Shown: positions 8,478 through 16,229 of the stretch, in pieces
Layout of the letters: the number at the start of each line of letters is the position of its first letter
Numbering within the stretch: position 1 is the first letter of the stretch
Source: CAYTEO01 sp964436825
Lineage (GTDB): Bacteria; Krumholzibacteriota; Krumholzibacteriia; LZORAL124-64-63
Assembly (NCBI GenBank): GCA_964436825.1
Contig: CAYTEO010000019.1
Location: 1 to 44,020, forward strand
DNA length: 44,020 nucleotides
Direction of reading: 5' to 3'
Program-made: the position numbers and the translations under genes
Notes under the pieces: model-generated
What the model was told of the DNA's origin: nothing
Databases searched by the model: none
The model's input: only the letters and a program-made list of their open reading frames with translations

Positions 8478-9548
8478 TCAGGCGTCGCCGCTCCCGACCC
8501 GCGGCAGGACGTCCCGGAACGCCTCCCCGTAGATGTCCCAGACGGCAACCAGCAGGGCGGCGACGATGGGACCGATGATGAAGCCCAGCACCCCGAACAT
8601 GGACAGGCCGCCGAGCGTGGAGATGAGGATCAGCAGGTCGTGCAGCCGGGTGTCGCGGCCCACCAGGCGGGGGCGGACGACGTTGTCGATGCTGCCGACG
8701 ACCAGGGTGCAGAACAGGGCCAGGCCGATCCCCGCACCGGTGCGGCCGGAGAGCAGCAGGATGACCGAGGCCGGGATCCAGACCAGTCCCGTGCCGATGC
8801 CGGGGATGACCGACAGCAGGACCATGACCGCTCCCCAGAAGACGGCGCCGTCGATGCCGGCGACGGCGAACGCGGTCCCGGCCAGGGTCCCCTGGAGCAC
8901 GCCGATCAGCAGCGTCCCCTTGACGGTGGCCCGGCTGACCGACGTGAACCGATCCAGCAGGCGGCGCTCGTCCGCGTCGTCGAGGGGGAGGTAGTAGAGG
9001 ACCCGGTCCAGCAGCTCACGACCGCCGACCAGGAAGTAGTAGAGGGCGTAGAGCAGGATGAAGCCCTGGAACAGCAGGCCGATCGTGCCGCGGGTCGTGG
9101 CGGTGATGCTGTTGAGCAGGAAGGTGCTCAGGGCGCCGACCAGCTCCCCGGCCTTGGTCAGCAGGACCTCGCGGTAGGGAGCGACGGTCTCGGCCAGGGG
9201 CGAGCTCTCCAGCCAGCGGGCCACCGCGTCGGGATGGGCGATCTGCTGCTGGATCCAGGGAATGGCCCTGCCGCTGATTCCCACGGCCTCGGCCGCCACG
9301 ATCCCCAGGATCGACAGCAGCGGCAGCAGGACGATCAGCAGCACGAGCAGGACGTTGACGACGGCGGCCAGGCGGGCCCGTCCGCCCCAGGCGCGGGTCA
9401 GGCGGTCCTGCCAGCCGGCAAGCAGGCCGGCCAGGATCGCCGCCAGCAGCAGTGTCATCAGGAAGCGACGGATCATCCCGGCGAACAGGAGGGTGACTCC
9501 GGCCACCAGCAGCAGGACGAAACCGCGCTGGAAGGTGTGGCGCCTCAT
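8478..9548 (-). CDS. AI-2E family transporter (UPF0118)
   Basis: The 356-residue membrane protein has the AI-2E family layout. It has two N-terminal helices, a soluble loop, and the conserved C-terminal block with SVIPGIGTGLVWIPASVILLLSGRTG and GVLGFIIGPIVAALLVAVWDIYGE. Members are proposed exporters of small molecules or sodium/proton antiporters; the substrate here is unknown. Its ATG lies one base after the stop of the DUF3365 gene, so it is the third gene of the aldehyde dehydrogenase operon and probably translationally coupled. Confidence 0.9.
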   Translation of the reverse strand: MRRHTFQRGFVLLLVAGVTLLFAGMIRRFLMTLLLAAILAGLLAGWQDRLTRAWGGRARLAAVVNVLLVLLIVLLPLLSILGIVAAEAVGISGRAIPWIQQQIAHPDAVARWLESSPLAETVAPYREVLLTKAGELVGALSTFLLNSITATTRGTIGLLFQGFILLYALYYFLVGGRELLDRVLYYLPLDDADERRLLDRFTSVSRATVKGTLLIGVLQGTLAGTAFAVAGIDGAVFWGAVMVLLSVIPGIGTGLVWIPASVILLLSGRTGAGIGLALFCTLVVGSIDNVVRPRLVGRDTRLHDLLILISTLGGLSMFGVLGFIIGPIVAALLVAVWDIYGEAFRDVLPRVGSGDA

Positions 9549-9549
9549 C

Positions 9550-10176
9550 TCAGTCCAGAGGTTTGGTGACGGTGAAGGCCCCCCGCAGGTCGCCCACGTG
9601 GAAGCCGGTCGCCCGGTCGTCGGGATAGAGCTCGGCGATCCTGGCGGCCACCCCCGGCTGCAGGCGCGCGCCGTGGCAGCGCAGGCAGAGCGGTTTCATG
9701 ATGATGGCCTTCATGTAGCGGAACGTGTGGTGTCCCAGGGAATCGGTTTGGACGGTCCACTCCTCGAGCGTGCCGGGGCGTTCCCCCTGCTCGAGCCGTC
9801 GCGTGAAGTGCTCCAGGGTCTGCCGTTCCCAGGGGTCGGGTTCGTTGCGCCGGTTGCGGACCCACTGGGAGGTCCTGCCGACGGTGACACCCTCCTCCAG
9901 GCTGATCTCCTCGGTCAGCGGGATCGCCTCCACGTTGCAGGCGTGCAGGGCGCCGATGGTGCCGCTGTCGGCCAGGGCCTGTTGCAGCCTGCCCTTCAGG
10001 GCCGCCGCCAGGCTGTCGACCGCGGCGCGACAGGACGCCACGTGCTGCGAGGGATCCAGCCTCGCCATCGCCTGGCCGTCCCCGGCGGCCAGGTCGTGGA
10101 GCGACTGGCCGGAGGCGATGCCGGCGACCAGCAGCGCGGCGACCAGCAGCAGTCCCGTCCGGTGACCCATGGTCAT
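9550..10176 (-). CDS. Exported DUF3365/Tll0287-like heme-binding domain protein
   Basis: The 208-residue product has a signal peptide (about residues 1-24, ending ASGQ) followed by a single Tll0287-like domain. Key pieces are IGACLHAC-like GALHACNVEAIPL, the RTSQWVRNRRNEPDPWE segment, and a CLRCHG heme motif near residue 165. Such domains bind c-type heme and are used as redox or gas sensors or small electron carriers. Here the domain stands alone without a kinase or cyclase. ATG 10176 overlaps the TGA of the aldehyde dehydrogenase gene in an ATGA arrangement and has GGGAGGGA upstream, implying coupled translation. Confidence 0.85.
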   Translation of the reverse strand: MTMGHRTGLLLVAALLVAGIASGQSLHDLAAGDGQAMARLDPSQHVASCRAAVDSLAAALKGRLQQALADSGTIGALHACNVEAIPLTEEISLEEGVTVGRTSQWVRNRRNEPDPWERQTLEHFTRRLEQGERPGTLEEWTVQTDSLGHHTFRYMKAIIMKPLCLRCHGARLQPGVAARIAELYPDDRATGFHVGDLRGAFTVTKPLD

Positions 10177-11624
10177 CGTTCTCCCTCCCGGTCGAAGTAG
10201 TTGCCGTTGACCAGCAGCAGGCGCGGCTCGGTCATCTCCTCCATCGCCCAGCGGATCCCCTCGCGTCCGAAGCCCGACTTCTTCACCCCGCCGTAGGGCA
10301 TGCTGTCGACGCGCATGCTGGGGATGTCGCCGACCACGACCCCGCCCACCTCGCACTCGGCGAAGGCGCGCCGGACGCGGCCGAAGTCGCGGGTGAAGAT
10401 CCCCACCTGCAGGCCGTACTCGGAGTCGTTGACGCCACGGAGCGCCTCGTCGAAGTCGCGGAACGGCCTCAGGACGGCCACCGGCCCGAAGACCTCGCGC
10501 CGTTCGACGTGGGCCAGGGGCGGGACGTTCTCCAGCAGGGTCGCCTCGACGAAGGGCCCCTCGCGTCGTCCCCCGCAGACGATCCGCGCCCCGGCCTGGA
10601 CGGCGTCGCGGATCCACTGCTCGACCCGCTCCGCGTCCGCCGGGGTGATCAGCGGTCCCAGGAAGGTCTCCTCGTCCAGGGGATCTCCCCACTTCAGCTC
10701 CCGGCAGGCGGCCGCCAGGCGTTCGCGCAGCTCGTCGTAGAGGGACTCGTGGGCGAGGATCCGCTGGACCGAGATGCAGCTCTGGCCCGACTGGTAGAAG
10801 GCGCCCAGGACCAGGCGCGGGACGACGTAGTCCAGGTCGCTCCCCTCGTCGACGACGCAGGCCGCGTTGCCCCCCAGCTCCAGGGTGATCCGCTTGCGCC
10901 CGCACTGCTGCTTGAGGCGCCAGCCCACGTCGGGGCTGCCGGTGAACGACAGCAGCCTGATCCGCTCGTCGCGGACCAGCGGCTCGGCGTCCGGGCCGCG
11001 GCAGGGGAGGATGGAGAAGGCCCCCTCGGGCAGGCCCTGTTCCGCCAGGATCTCGCCCATCAGCAGGCTGCTGACCGGGGTGCTGCTGGCCGGCTTGAGG
11101 ATGAACGGGCAGCCGACCGCCAGGGCGGGGGCCATCTTGTGGGCCGCCAGGTTCAGCGGGAAGTTGAATGGCGTGATGAAGGCGCAGGGGCCGACGGGGA
11201 AGCGGCGGACGTGGCCCTCGTAGCCGGTGGCCCGCTCGCTGATGTCCAGCGGGATGATCTCGCCGTAGCCGCGCACGGCCTCCTCGGCGGCGATGCGGAA
11301 GGTGTCGATGGCGCGGGTCACCTCGGTGCGGGCGTCGCGGATCGGCTTGCCGGCCTCGACGCACAGCGCCTGGGCCAGTTCCTCGTGGCGTGCCGTCAGG
11401 GCGTCGACGAACGACTGCAGGACCTGCTGGCGCCGCCAGGCCGGCAGCCGGCGCATGGCGGGCGCGGCCCCGGCGGCGGCGGCGATGGCCCGTTCCAGGG
11501 TGGCCCGGTCGGCCAGGGCCGTCCGGGTGACGACCTCGCCGGTGACCTTGTGCCGGACCTCCAGGTCGGCGTTGGGCTGCTCCGGTTGGCCGGCGACGTA
11601 GAGGGGATACTGGTCACGGAACAT
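10173..11624 (-). CDS. Aldehyde dehydrogenase family protein (NAD(P)-dependent)
   Basis: The 483-residue protein has the complete ALDH core. The Asn-containing ITPFNFPLN substrate loop, the KPASSTP cofactor strand, FTGSPDVG, the general base Glu249 in LELGGNA and the nucleophile Cys283 in GQSCISVQR are all present, followed by EVFGPV and SGFGREG. It most resembles the non-phosphorylating glyceraldehyde-phosphate / broad-specificity ALDH groups; the exact substrate is unknown. ATG 11624 has AGGAGGT nine bases upstream; an upstream in-frame start at 11693 lacks a site. It leads an operon with the DUF3365 protein and the AI-2E permease. Confidence 0.92.
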   Translation of the reverse strand: MFRDQYPLYVAGQPEQPNADLEVRHKVTGEVVTRTALADRATLERAIAAAAGAAPAMRRLPAWRRQQVLQSFVDALTARHEELAQALCVEAGKPIRDARTEVTRAIDTFRIAAEEAVRGYGEIIPLDISERATGYEGHVRRFPVGPCAFITPFNFPLNLAAHKMAPALAVGCPFILKPASSTPVSSLLMGEILAEQGLPEGAFSILPCRGPDAEPLVRDERIRLLSFTGSPDVGWRLKQQCGRKRITLELGGNAACVVDEGSDLDYVVPRLVLGAFYQSGQSCISVQRILAHESLYDELRERLAAACRELKWGDPLDEETFLGPLITPADAERVEQWIRDAVQAGARIVCGGRREGPFVEATLLENVPPLAHVERREVFGPVAVLRPFRDFDEALRGVNDSEYGLQVGIFTRDFGRVRRAFAECEVGGVVVGDIPSMRVDSMPYGGVKKSGFGREGIRWAMEEMTEPRLLLVNGNYFDREGER

Positions 11625-11677
11625 CTTGCGTGGACCTCCTGGCATGGCGCCGTGTCCCACGGCGGTGACGCACCGAC

Positions 11678-11686
11678 AGCATAGCA
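11678..11686 (-). promoter_or_regulatory. Candidate extended -10 promoter of the aldehyde dehydrogenase operon
   Basis: On the minus strand TGCTATGCT is an extended -10 element about 53 bases upstream of the start codon. No good -35 lies at 16-18 bases, as is common with extended -10 promoters. Confidence 0.4.
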
Positions 11687-11708
11687 GGTTCACGCGCCAG
11701 GGGAAGAG

Positions 11709-12317
11709 TCATGGCAACAGACGCCGCCAGTCCCGGGGCCGCGGCACGAAGGCCGGCACCTCCCGGCGGTAGCGCCGGTACGCATCCCCGAATCGCGCCA
11801 GGAGCTTTCGCTCCTCCAGCCAGGCTCCCAGCAGCAGGTAGATGACGAAGACCGACCGCCAGACCAGGTCGGTGCTCGTCACGTCGCGCCAGGCGATCAG
11901 GACCAGGATGCCGCTGGCGTAGTAGGGGTGCCGGACCGCGCCCAGGATGCCGTCGCGGGAGAGCCGGGGCGGGGGCAGGGAGCGGCCCCGGCGAAACGCC
12001 CGCACCTGCGCCAGTCCCAGGAACTCGTCGTTGTCGTGGCAACGGGTGCCGAGCCAGCCCAGGTAGAGTCCCGCCGCCAGCAGCAGCCAGCGCACCGCGG
12101 CCCACGCGCCGTCCCAGTGCCACAGCGGCCGGCCCGGGTGGGCGCGGAAGACGAGCCAGGCGGCCAGCAGGGTGGCGCCGCTGAAGAGGTTGTAGGCCAG
12201 CCGGTACCAGGCCGTCCAGGCGGGGCCGTGCGCCGCGACCCACCGCTCGGCCCGGCGGGTGATCGGCAACGAGTGCAGGGCGCACCAGGCGACGGCGGTC
12301 AGCAGGACGACGAGCAA
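11709..12317 (-). CDS. Membrane methyltransferase of the isoprenylcysteine carboxyl methyltransferase / NnrU-like type
   Basis: The 202-residue integral membrane protein has four to five hydrophobic helices and the conserved ICMT/PEMT C-terminal block. This includes GILGAVRHPYYASGILVLIA, a final helix with YLLLGAWLEERKLLARFG, and DAYRRYRREVPAFVP. The RHP and ERKL pairs form the SAM-binding and catalytic site in this superfamily. The methyl acceptor is unknown. The start is TTG at 12317, five to six bases after GGAGGTG; no ATG gives an equally good site in frame. It lies upstream of, and in the same orientation as, the aldehyde dehydrogenase operon, which has its own promoter. Confidence 0.8.
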   Translation of the reverse strand: MLVVLLTAVAWCALHSLPITRRAERWVAAHGPAWTAWYRLAYNLFSGATLLAAWLVFRAHPGRPLWHWDGAWAAVRWLLLAAGLYLGWLGTRCHDNDEFLGLAQVRAFRRGRSLPPPRLSRDGILGAVRHPYYASGILVLIAWRDVTSTDLVWRSVFVIYLLLGAWLEERKLLARFGDAYRRYRREVPAFVPRPRDWRRLLP

Positions 12318-12463
12318 GGGACACCTCCGTTGCCGCTCAAGGTACCAGCAGGTCCGGTGGCGTCAAATGCCGCGCGCCGGCTCGGTGCGCACGGTCCGTC
12401 TTCTCGTCGTCCGGGCCGCGGAGTGACGGGTCAGCCCGGCGACCGGAGACGACCGGGAAAGGA

Positions 12464-12477
12464 GGGCGTTGCCGCCC
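12464..12477 (-). terminator. Weak hairpin after the exported protein gene
   Basis: GGGCG-TTGC-CGCCC forms a short stem 36-49 bases beyond the stop at 12513 and is followed on the minus strand by TCCTTT. The stem is short, so this is a tentative terminator. Confidence 0.35.
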
Positions 12478-12512
12478 CCCCGGGGTGATCGATCGTTCGG
12501 ATTTGGAAGGTG

Positions 12513-13235
12513 TCACCGATAGAGCGACTTGAGGTTCCCCCAGCTCGTGGATTCGGAGGCCACGGGCTGGTAGCAGGCCTCGACGATGACGTTCTCGAAC
12601 GAGATCGTCGTCGTTCCCTCGTCCCAGGAATAGAGCTGGGCGAGCAGGGCGGCCTGCGAGAGGTCCTCGTCGGAGAATCCGTACCCGTAGTTGTTCCAGT
12701 TGTCGGTGCCGTAGGTCAGGCCGGCGTCGAAGGGCCCGCCGTTGATGGACAGGTAGGCCACTCCTCCGGTCCCGCCCACGTTGGGGACCAGCCAGAGATC
12801 GAAGTCGAAGACGGGATCGACCATGTGGGTCGGTCCCAGTCCGCCCGCGAAGTCACCGGCGTAGTCGCTCGTCTGGGCTGCACGGCCGCTCGGGGACAGG
12901 AAGTACAGCATGAAGACGGACTGGTTGAACATGTAGGACGGAACTCCGTAGGTGTCCAGGGCCCTCACCCGCTCCGGATCGCTGATCAGACCGACCTCGA
13001 ACCAGGACGAGTTGGTGCCGGGGAAACTGGCCACGGTGATCCGTCCGGTGATGTGGACCTCCACGTCCACGCAGTTCTGGGCATCGATGACATTGGTGCT
13101 GATCAGGTAGTCGTAGTCGTCCAGTCCCGTCGTGGTCAGGGTCGCGTCGGGAAGGTTGATCTGGACTGCCAGACAGGGCACGACGAGGAACGACAGGATG
13201 GCGAGGCAACCGATAACAAGGTGTGAAGATCGCAT
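12513..13235 (-). CDS. Exported protein of unknown function with a SWGNLKSLYR tail
   Basis: The 240-residue product has a signal peptide (RSSHLVIGCLAILSFLVVPCLA). The mature region is beta-rich and aromatic, with many Gly, Asn and Tyr residues and a few Cys (NCVDVEV, EACYQP), as in secreted repeat-free adhesin-like proteins. It ends in ESTSWGNLKSLYR. Short tails of this S/T-WG-x-K-x-LYR kind recur at the ends of exported proteins of some high-GC FCB candidate phyla and may be a sorting or anchoring tag; that is recollection plus inference. ATG 13235 follows GGGGGAG; a longer reading from 13343 has no signal peptide at its front. Confidence 0.7.
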   Translation of the reverse strand: MRSSHLVIGCLAILSFLVVPCLAVQINLPDATLTTTGLDDYDYLISTNVIDAQNCVDVEVHITGRITVASFPGTNSSWFEVGLISDPERVRALDTYGVPSYMFNQSVFMLYFLSPSGRAAQTSDYAGDFAGGLGPTHMVDPVFDFDLWLVPNVGGTGGVAYLSINGGPFDAGLTYGTDNWNNYGYGFSDEDLSQAALLAQLYSWDEGTTTISFENVIVEACYQPVASESTSWGNLKSLYR

Positions 13236-13352
13236 CTCCACTCCCCCTTTCTGGAAAGCAGCAAAAGAAATCGGAGGTTCCCCGACTCCTTTCGGCGCTG
13301 CTATCCTTGTCTTGGAAAATCTCCCCCCGGATGGATCGATCACCTCGGAGAG

Positions 13353-13380
13353 ACTATCCTGAATCGCTCGGTGTTGTCAA
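13353..13380 (-). promoter_or_regulatory. Promoter of the exported protein gene
   Basis: A perfect TTGACA -35 on the minus strand (13375-13380) is separated by 16 bases from GATAGT (13353-13358). The leader to the start at 13235 would be about 110 bases. Confidence 0.5.
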
Positions 13381-13399
13381 AGGGTGTTTGGGAACGGAG

Positions 13400-13439
13400 G
13401 GGGCCGGCGCGGGGAGACGGTCGACCCCTCACCGGCCCC
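13400..13439 (-). terminator. Possible hairpin terminator of the aconitase gene
   Basis: GGGGCCGG (13400-13407) pairs with CCGGCCCC (13432-13439), and an inner GGGG/CCCC can extend the fold. It lies 13 bases past the stop but has no T tract on the minus strand. Confidence 0.35.
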
Positions 13440-13452
13440 GGGGATCCCCGTG

Positions 13453-15390
13453 TCAGGTGGTGCGCCCCCGCACCAGGTTCTCGATCCCGCCGGCGACGAT
13501 GACCTCCTGGACGGCCCGGCCCAGGGGCGGGAAGGGGAACTCCCGGTCGCGCCAGGCCACGATCCCGCGGCCGAAGTCCACCGTCACCGGGGCGTCGTCG
13601 ACGATCGTCGGCTCGGGACGGCCGGCGTGGGCCTCGTGCAGGGCCTCGACCAGCGCCGGGCACTCCACGCAGATGAACCCGTTGTTGATGGCGTTGCGCA
13701 GGTAGGTCTGGCTGAACGAGCCGGCCACGACCATCCGCACGCCGGCGGCCTGCAGTGCGGTGACGGCCTGCTCGCGCGACGAGCCGGTGCCGAAGTTGAA
13801 ACCGCCGGCCACGATGTCGCCCTCGCGGACCGTCCCGGCGAAGGCGGGGTCGTAGTTCTCCATCACCACGCGCGCCATCTGCTCGCGGGTCATGTCCTCG
13901 CGGTAGGTGTAGTCCTTCCCGTAGATGCCGTCGGTGTTGAGGTTGTCCTGGGGCAGCCACAGCAGCCGGCCCTCGACCCGGGCCGGGAAGCCGTCGAGGA
14001 TCTCCACCGCCGCCGACCGGGCCGGCGCCGCCTCGCCCGGGGTGAAGGCGTAGTCGGGGACCGAGGCGTCGTACTCCCCGGGGCCGGTGATGTACCCGGC
14101 GACGGCCGAGGCGGCCACGACGGCCGGGCTGGCCAGGTAGGCCCTGGCGTCGCGCGAGCCCATGCGCCCCTTGAAGTTGCGGTTGGTGGCCGAGATGCCC
14201 ACCTCGCCCGGCTCCAGCAGACCGGTCCCCAGGCCGATGCACGGTCCGCAGCCAGGCGGCAGCGCCACGGCACCGGCGTCCAGCAGGGTCTGCCAGATCC
14301 CCCGCTCGCGGGCCTGTTCCTCGACGGACTTGCTGGCGGCGGCCACGTAGAGGGTCACCCCTTCGGCCACCCTCTTCCCCTCCAGGACCGCGGCGGCAGC
14401 GGCCAGGTCCTCCAGTCGCGAGTTGACGCACGACAGCAGGTACGCCTTCTGGACGGCGATCCTGCGGGCGGCGATCTCCGCCAGCGGCGTGGTGGCCTGG
14501 ACCGTGTCGGGACCGGCCACGTGGGGGGAGACCCGGCCCAGGTCCAGCTCGATGACCCCGGCGTAGACCGCGTCCGGGTCGGAGCGGGGCGGGTCGCTCT
14601 CCCAGCGCGCCAGGTCGTCGTCGGTGATCCGTCCGGTGCGGCCCTGCCGCTGCAGGGCGTCGCGTCGCTCGCGCAGGAAGGCCAGCGTGCGCTCGTCGAC
14701 GGGGAACCAGCCGACCAGGGCTCCCCACTCGGTCGTCATGTTGGCGATCGTCATGCGGGCGTCCATGGACAGCGACGCCACGCCGGGACCGGCGAACTCC
14801 ACGGCCGCGTTCAGCACCTCGCCCCGCTTGTACAGTCCGCACAGGGTCAGGATGACGTCCTTGCCCGAGACGCCGTCGCGCAGCTCGCCGGTCAGGACGA
14901 CCTTGACCGTGCGGGGGATCTGCCACCAGGTGCGGCCGGTGGCCCACAGCGCCGCCGCGTCGGTGCGCACCACCGGGGTGCCGACCGCACCCAGGGCGCC
15001 GTACATGTTGCTGTGGCTGTCGCTGGCCACGCAGAAGCCGCCGGGGCGGACGTACCCGTTCTCGATCATCACCTGGTGCCCGATACCGGTGCCGGCGGGA
15101 TGGAAGTCGATCCCCTGCTCGCGGGCGAACGCCTCGATGTCGGCGTACTTGCGCAGGTTTTTCTCGCTGGTGTTCTGGATGTCGTGGTCCAGGGCGAAGG
15201 CGATCTGCCGCGGGTCGTGGACCCGCCCGACGCCCAGCTTCGCGAACTTCAGCATGACGGCCGCCGTGTTGTCGTGGGTCATGACCAGGTCGGGACGGAT
15301 GGTCACGAAGTCCCCGGCGTGCAGCTCGGTGCCTGCGGGCAGGTCGACGGCGTGGGCCTGGGCGATCTTCTCGATGACGGTCTGGGCCAT
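13453..15390 (-). CDS. Aconitase-superfamily hydratase, homoaconitase-like
   Basis: The 645-residue single-chain enzyme has the three 4Fe-4S cysteines expected of aconitases, Cys321 (SCVNSRLED), Cys381 and Cys384 (GCGPC). It also has the ASDSHSN segment and a C-terminal swivel domain with GGFNFGTGSSREQAV. It isomerises a hydroxy-tricarboxylate through dehydration and rehydration, using a cytosolic iron-sulfur cluster. The start (MAQTVIEKIAQAH) and the YTYREDMTREQMARVVMENYDP block resemble homoaconitases (Lys4 type) more than AcnA or AcnB. It could serve the TCA cycle, lysine or another pathway. ATG 15390 follows GGAGGG. No partner gene of lysine synthesis is nearby. Confidence 0.85.
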   Translation of the reverse strand: MAQTVIEKIAQAHAVDLPAGTELHAGDFVTIRPDLVMTHDNTAAVMLKFAKLGVGRVHDPRQIAFALDHDIQNTSEKNLRKYADIEAFAREQGIDFHPAGTGIGHQVMIENGYVRPGGFCVASDSHSNMYGALGAVGTPVVRTDAAALWATGRTWWQIPRTVKVVLTGELRDGVSGKDVILTLCGLYKRGEVLNAAVEFAGPGVASLSMDARMTIANMTTEWGALVGWFPVDERTLAFLRERRDALQRQGRTGRITDDDLARWESDPPRSDPDAVYAGVIELDLGRVSPHVAGPDTVQATTPLAEIAARRIAVQKAYLLSCVNSRLEDLAAAAAVLEGKRVAEGVTLYVAAASKSVEEQARERGIWQTLLDAGAVALPPGCGPCIGLGTGLLEPGEVGISATNRNFKGRMGSRDARAYLASPAVVAASAVAGYITGPGEYDASVPDYAFTPGEAAPARSAAVEILDGFPARVEGRLLWLPQDNLNTDGIYGKDYTYREDMTREQMARVVMENYDPAFAGTVREGDIVAGGFNFGTGSSREQAVTALQAAGVRMVVAGSFSQTYLRNAINNGFICVECPALVEALHEAHAGRPEPTIVDDAPVTVDFGRGIVAWRDREFPFPPLGRAVQEVIVAGGIENLVRGRTT

Positions 15391-15509
15391 GGTATCCCTC
15401 CGGTGGTGGCATGGGCCTGTGCATGGATCCACACCGGGGAAGATGCACCAGCAGCCCGGACGCGACAAGGGGATCCCGCCGCCAGCAGAGGCGACGGCGC
15501 ATCTCGCCT

Positions 15510-15537
15510 TTGCAGGAGTGATGGCGTGGCGTATCAT
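15510..15537 (+). promoter_or_regulatory. Candidate promoter of the DUF47-pit operon
   Basis: TTGCAG (15510-15515), 16 bases, then TATCAT (15532-15537). The predicted start leaves a leader of about 30 bases that contains the GGAGGAGG ribosome site. Confidence 0.4.
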
Positions 15538-15574
15538 CGACAGCTACCGACGAACCTGACGGAGGAGGAGAGAG

Positions 15575-16219
15575 ATGCCGATCGTGTTCCACCGCACGCG
15601 CGAGCTGATCGCCCAGATCGATGCCTTCCTGGACGCCGTCAGCGAGGGGGCGCTCGTCTTCCGCGCCGGCATCGCGGACTACCTGAAGGGTCGGCAGGAG
15701 CGCTTCGCCCAGCGCTACCAGGAGATCCACGAGCTGGAGAACAAGGCGGACGACCTGCGCCGCGACATCGAGCACAACCTCTACACCCACTCGCTGATCC
15801 CCGAGTCCCGCGGCGACGTGCTGGGCCTGCTGGAGACGATGGACGACGTCATCGACACGGCCAAGAACACCCTCGGCCTGTTCCTGGTGGAGCAACCGGA
15901 GATGGCCCTCGATCTGGCCGACGAGTGGAACGAACTGGCCCGGACGGCGACCGCCACCGCGGAGGCGGTCGTGCTGGCGGCGCGCGCCTTCTTCCGCGAC
16001 CCGGCCGCGGTCAACGATCATCTGCACAAGGTCTACCACTACGAGAAGGAGGGCGACCGGCTGGCCATGGTGCTGAAGCAGAAGATCTTCCAGTCGGACC
16101 TGGAGCTGGCCCACAAGATCCATCTGCGGTACTTCGCCCTGCACATCGACATGGTCTCCGACGCCGCCGAGAACGTGGCCGACCGGATCACGATCTACGC
16201 CATCAAGCGGACCGTCTAG
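15575..16219 (+). CDS. DUF47 (PhoU-like) regulator of the adjacent phosphate transporter
   Basis: The 214-residue all-helical protein is full length for DUF47/TIGR00153. It has ENKADDLRRDIEHNLYTHSLIPESRGDVLGLLETMDDVIDTA and a second copy of the E-x-D-D metal-cluster pattern (YEKEGDRLAM, DAAENVADR). Such proteins are cytosolic PhoU relatives encoded directly before Pit-type transporters and are thought to control them. That arrangement is seen here: 10 bases separate its stop from the transporter start. A GGAGGAGG site precedes ATG 15575. Confidence 0.92.
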   Translation: MPIVFHRTRELIAQIDAFLDAVSEGALVFRAGIADYLKGRQERFAQRYQEIHELENKADDLRRDIEHNLYTHSLIPESRGDVLGLLETMDDVIDTAKNTLGLFLVEQPEMALDLADEWNELARTATATAEAVVLAARAFFRDPAAVNDHLHKVYHYEKEGDRLAMVLKQKIFQSDLELAHKIHLRYFALHIDMVSDAAENVADRITIYAIKRTV

Positions 16220-16229
16220 GGAGGCAGCG

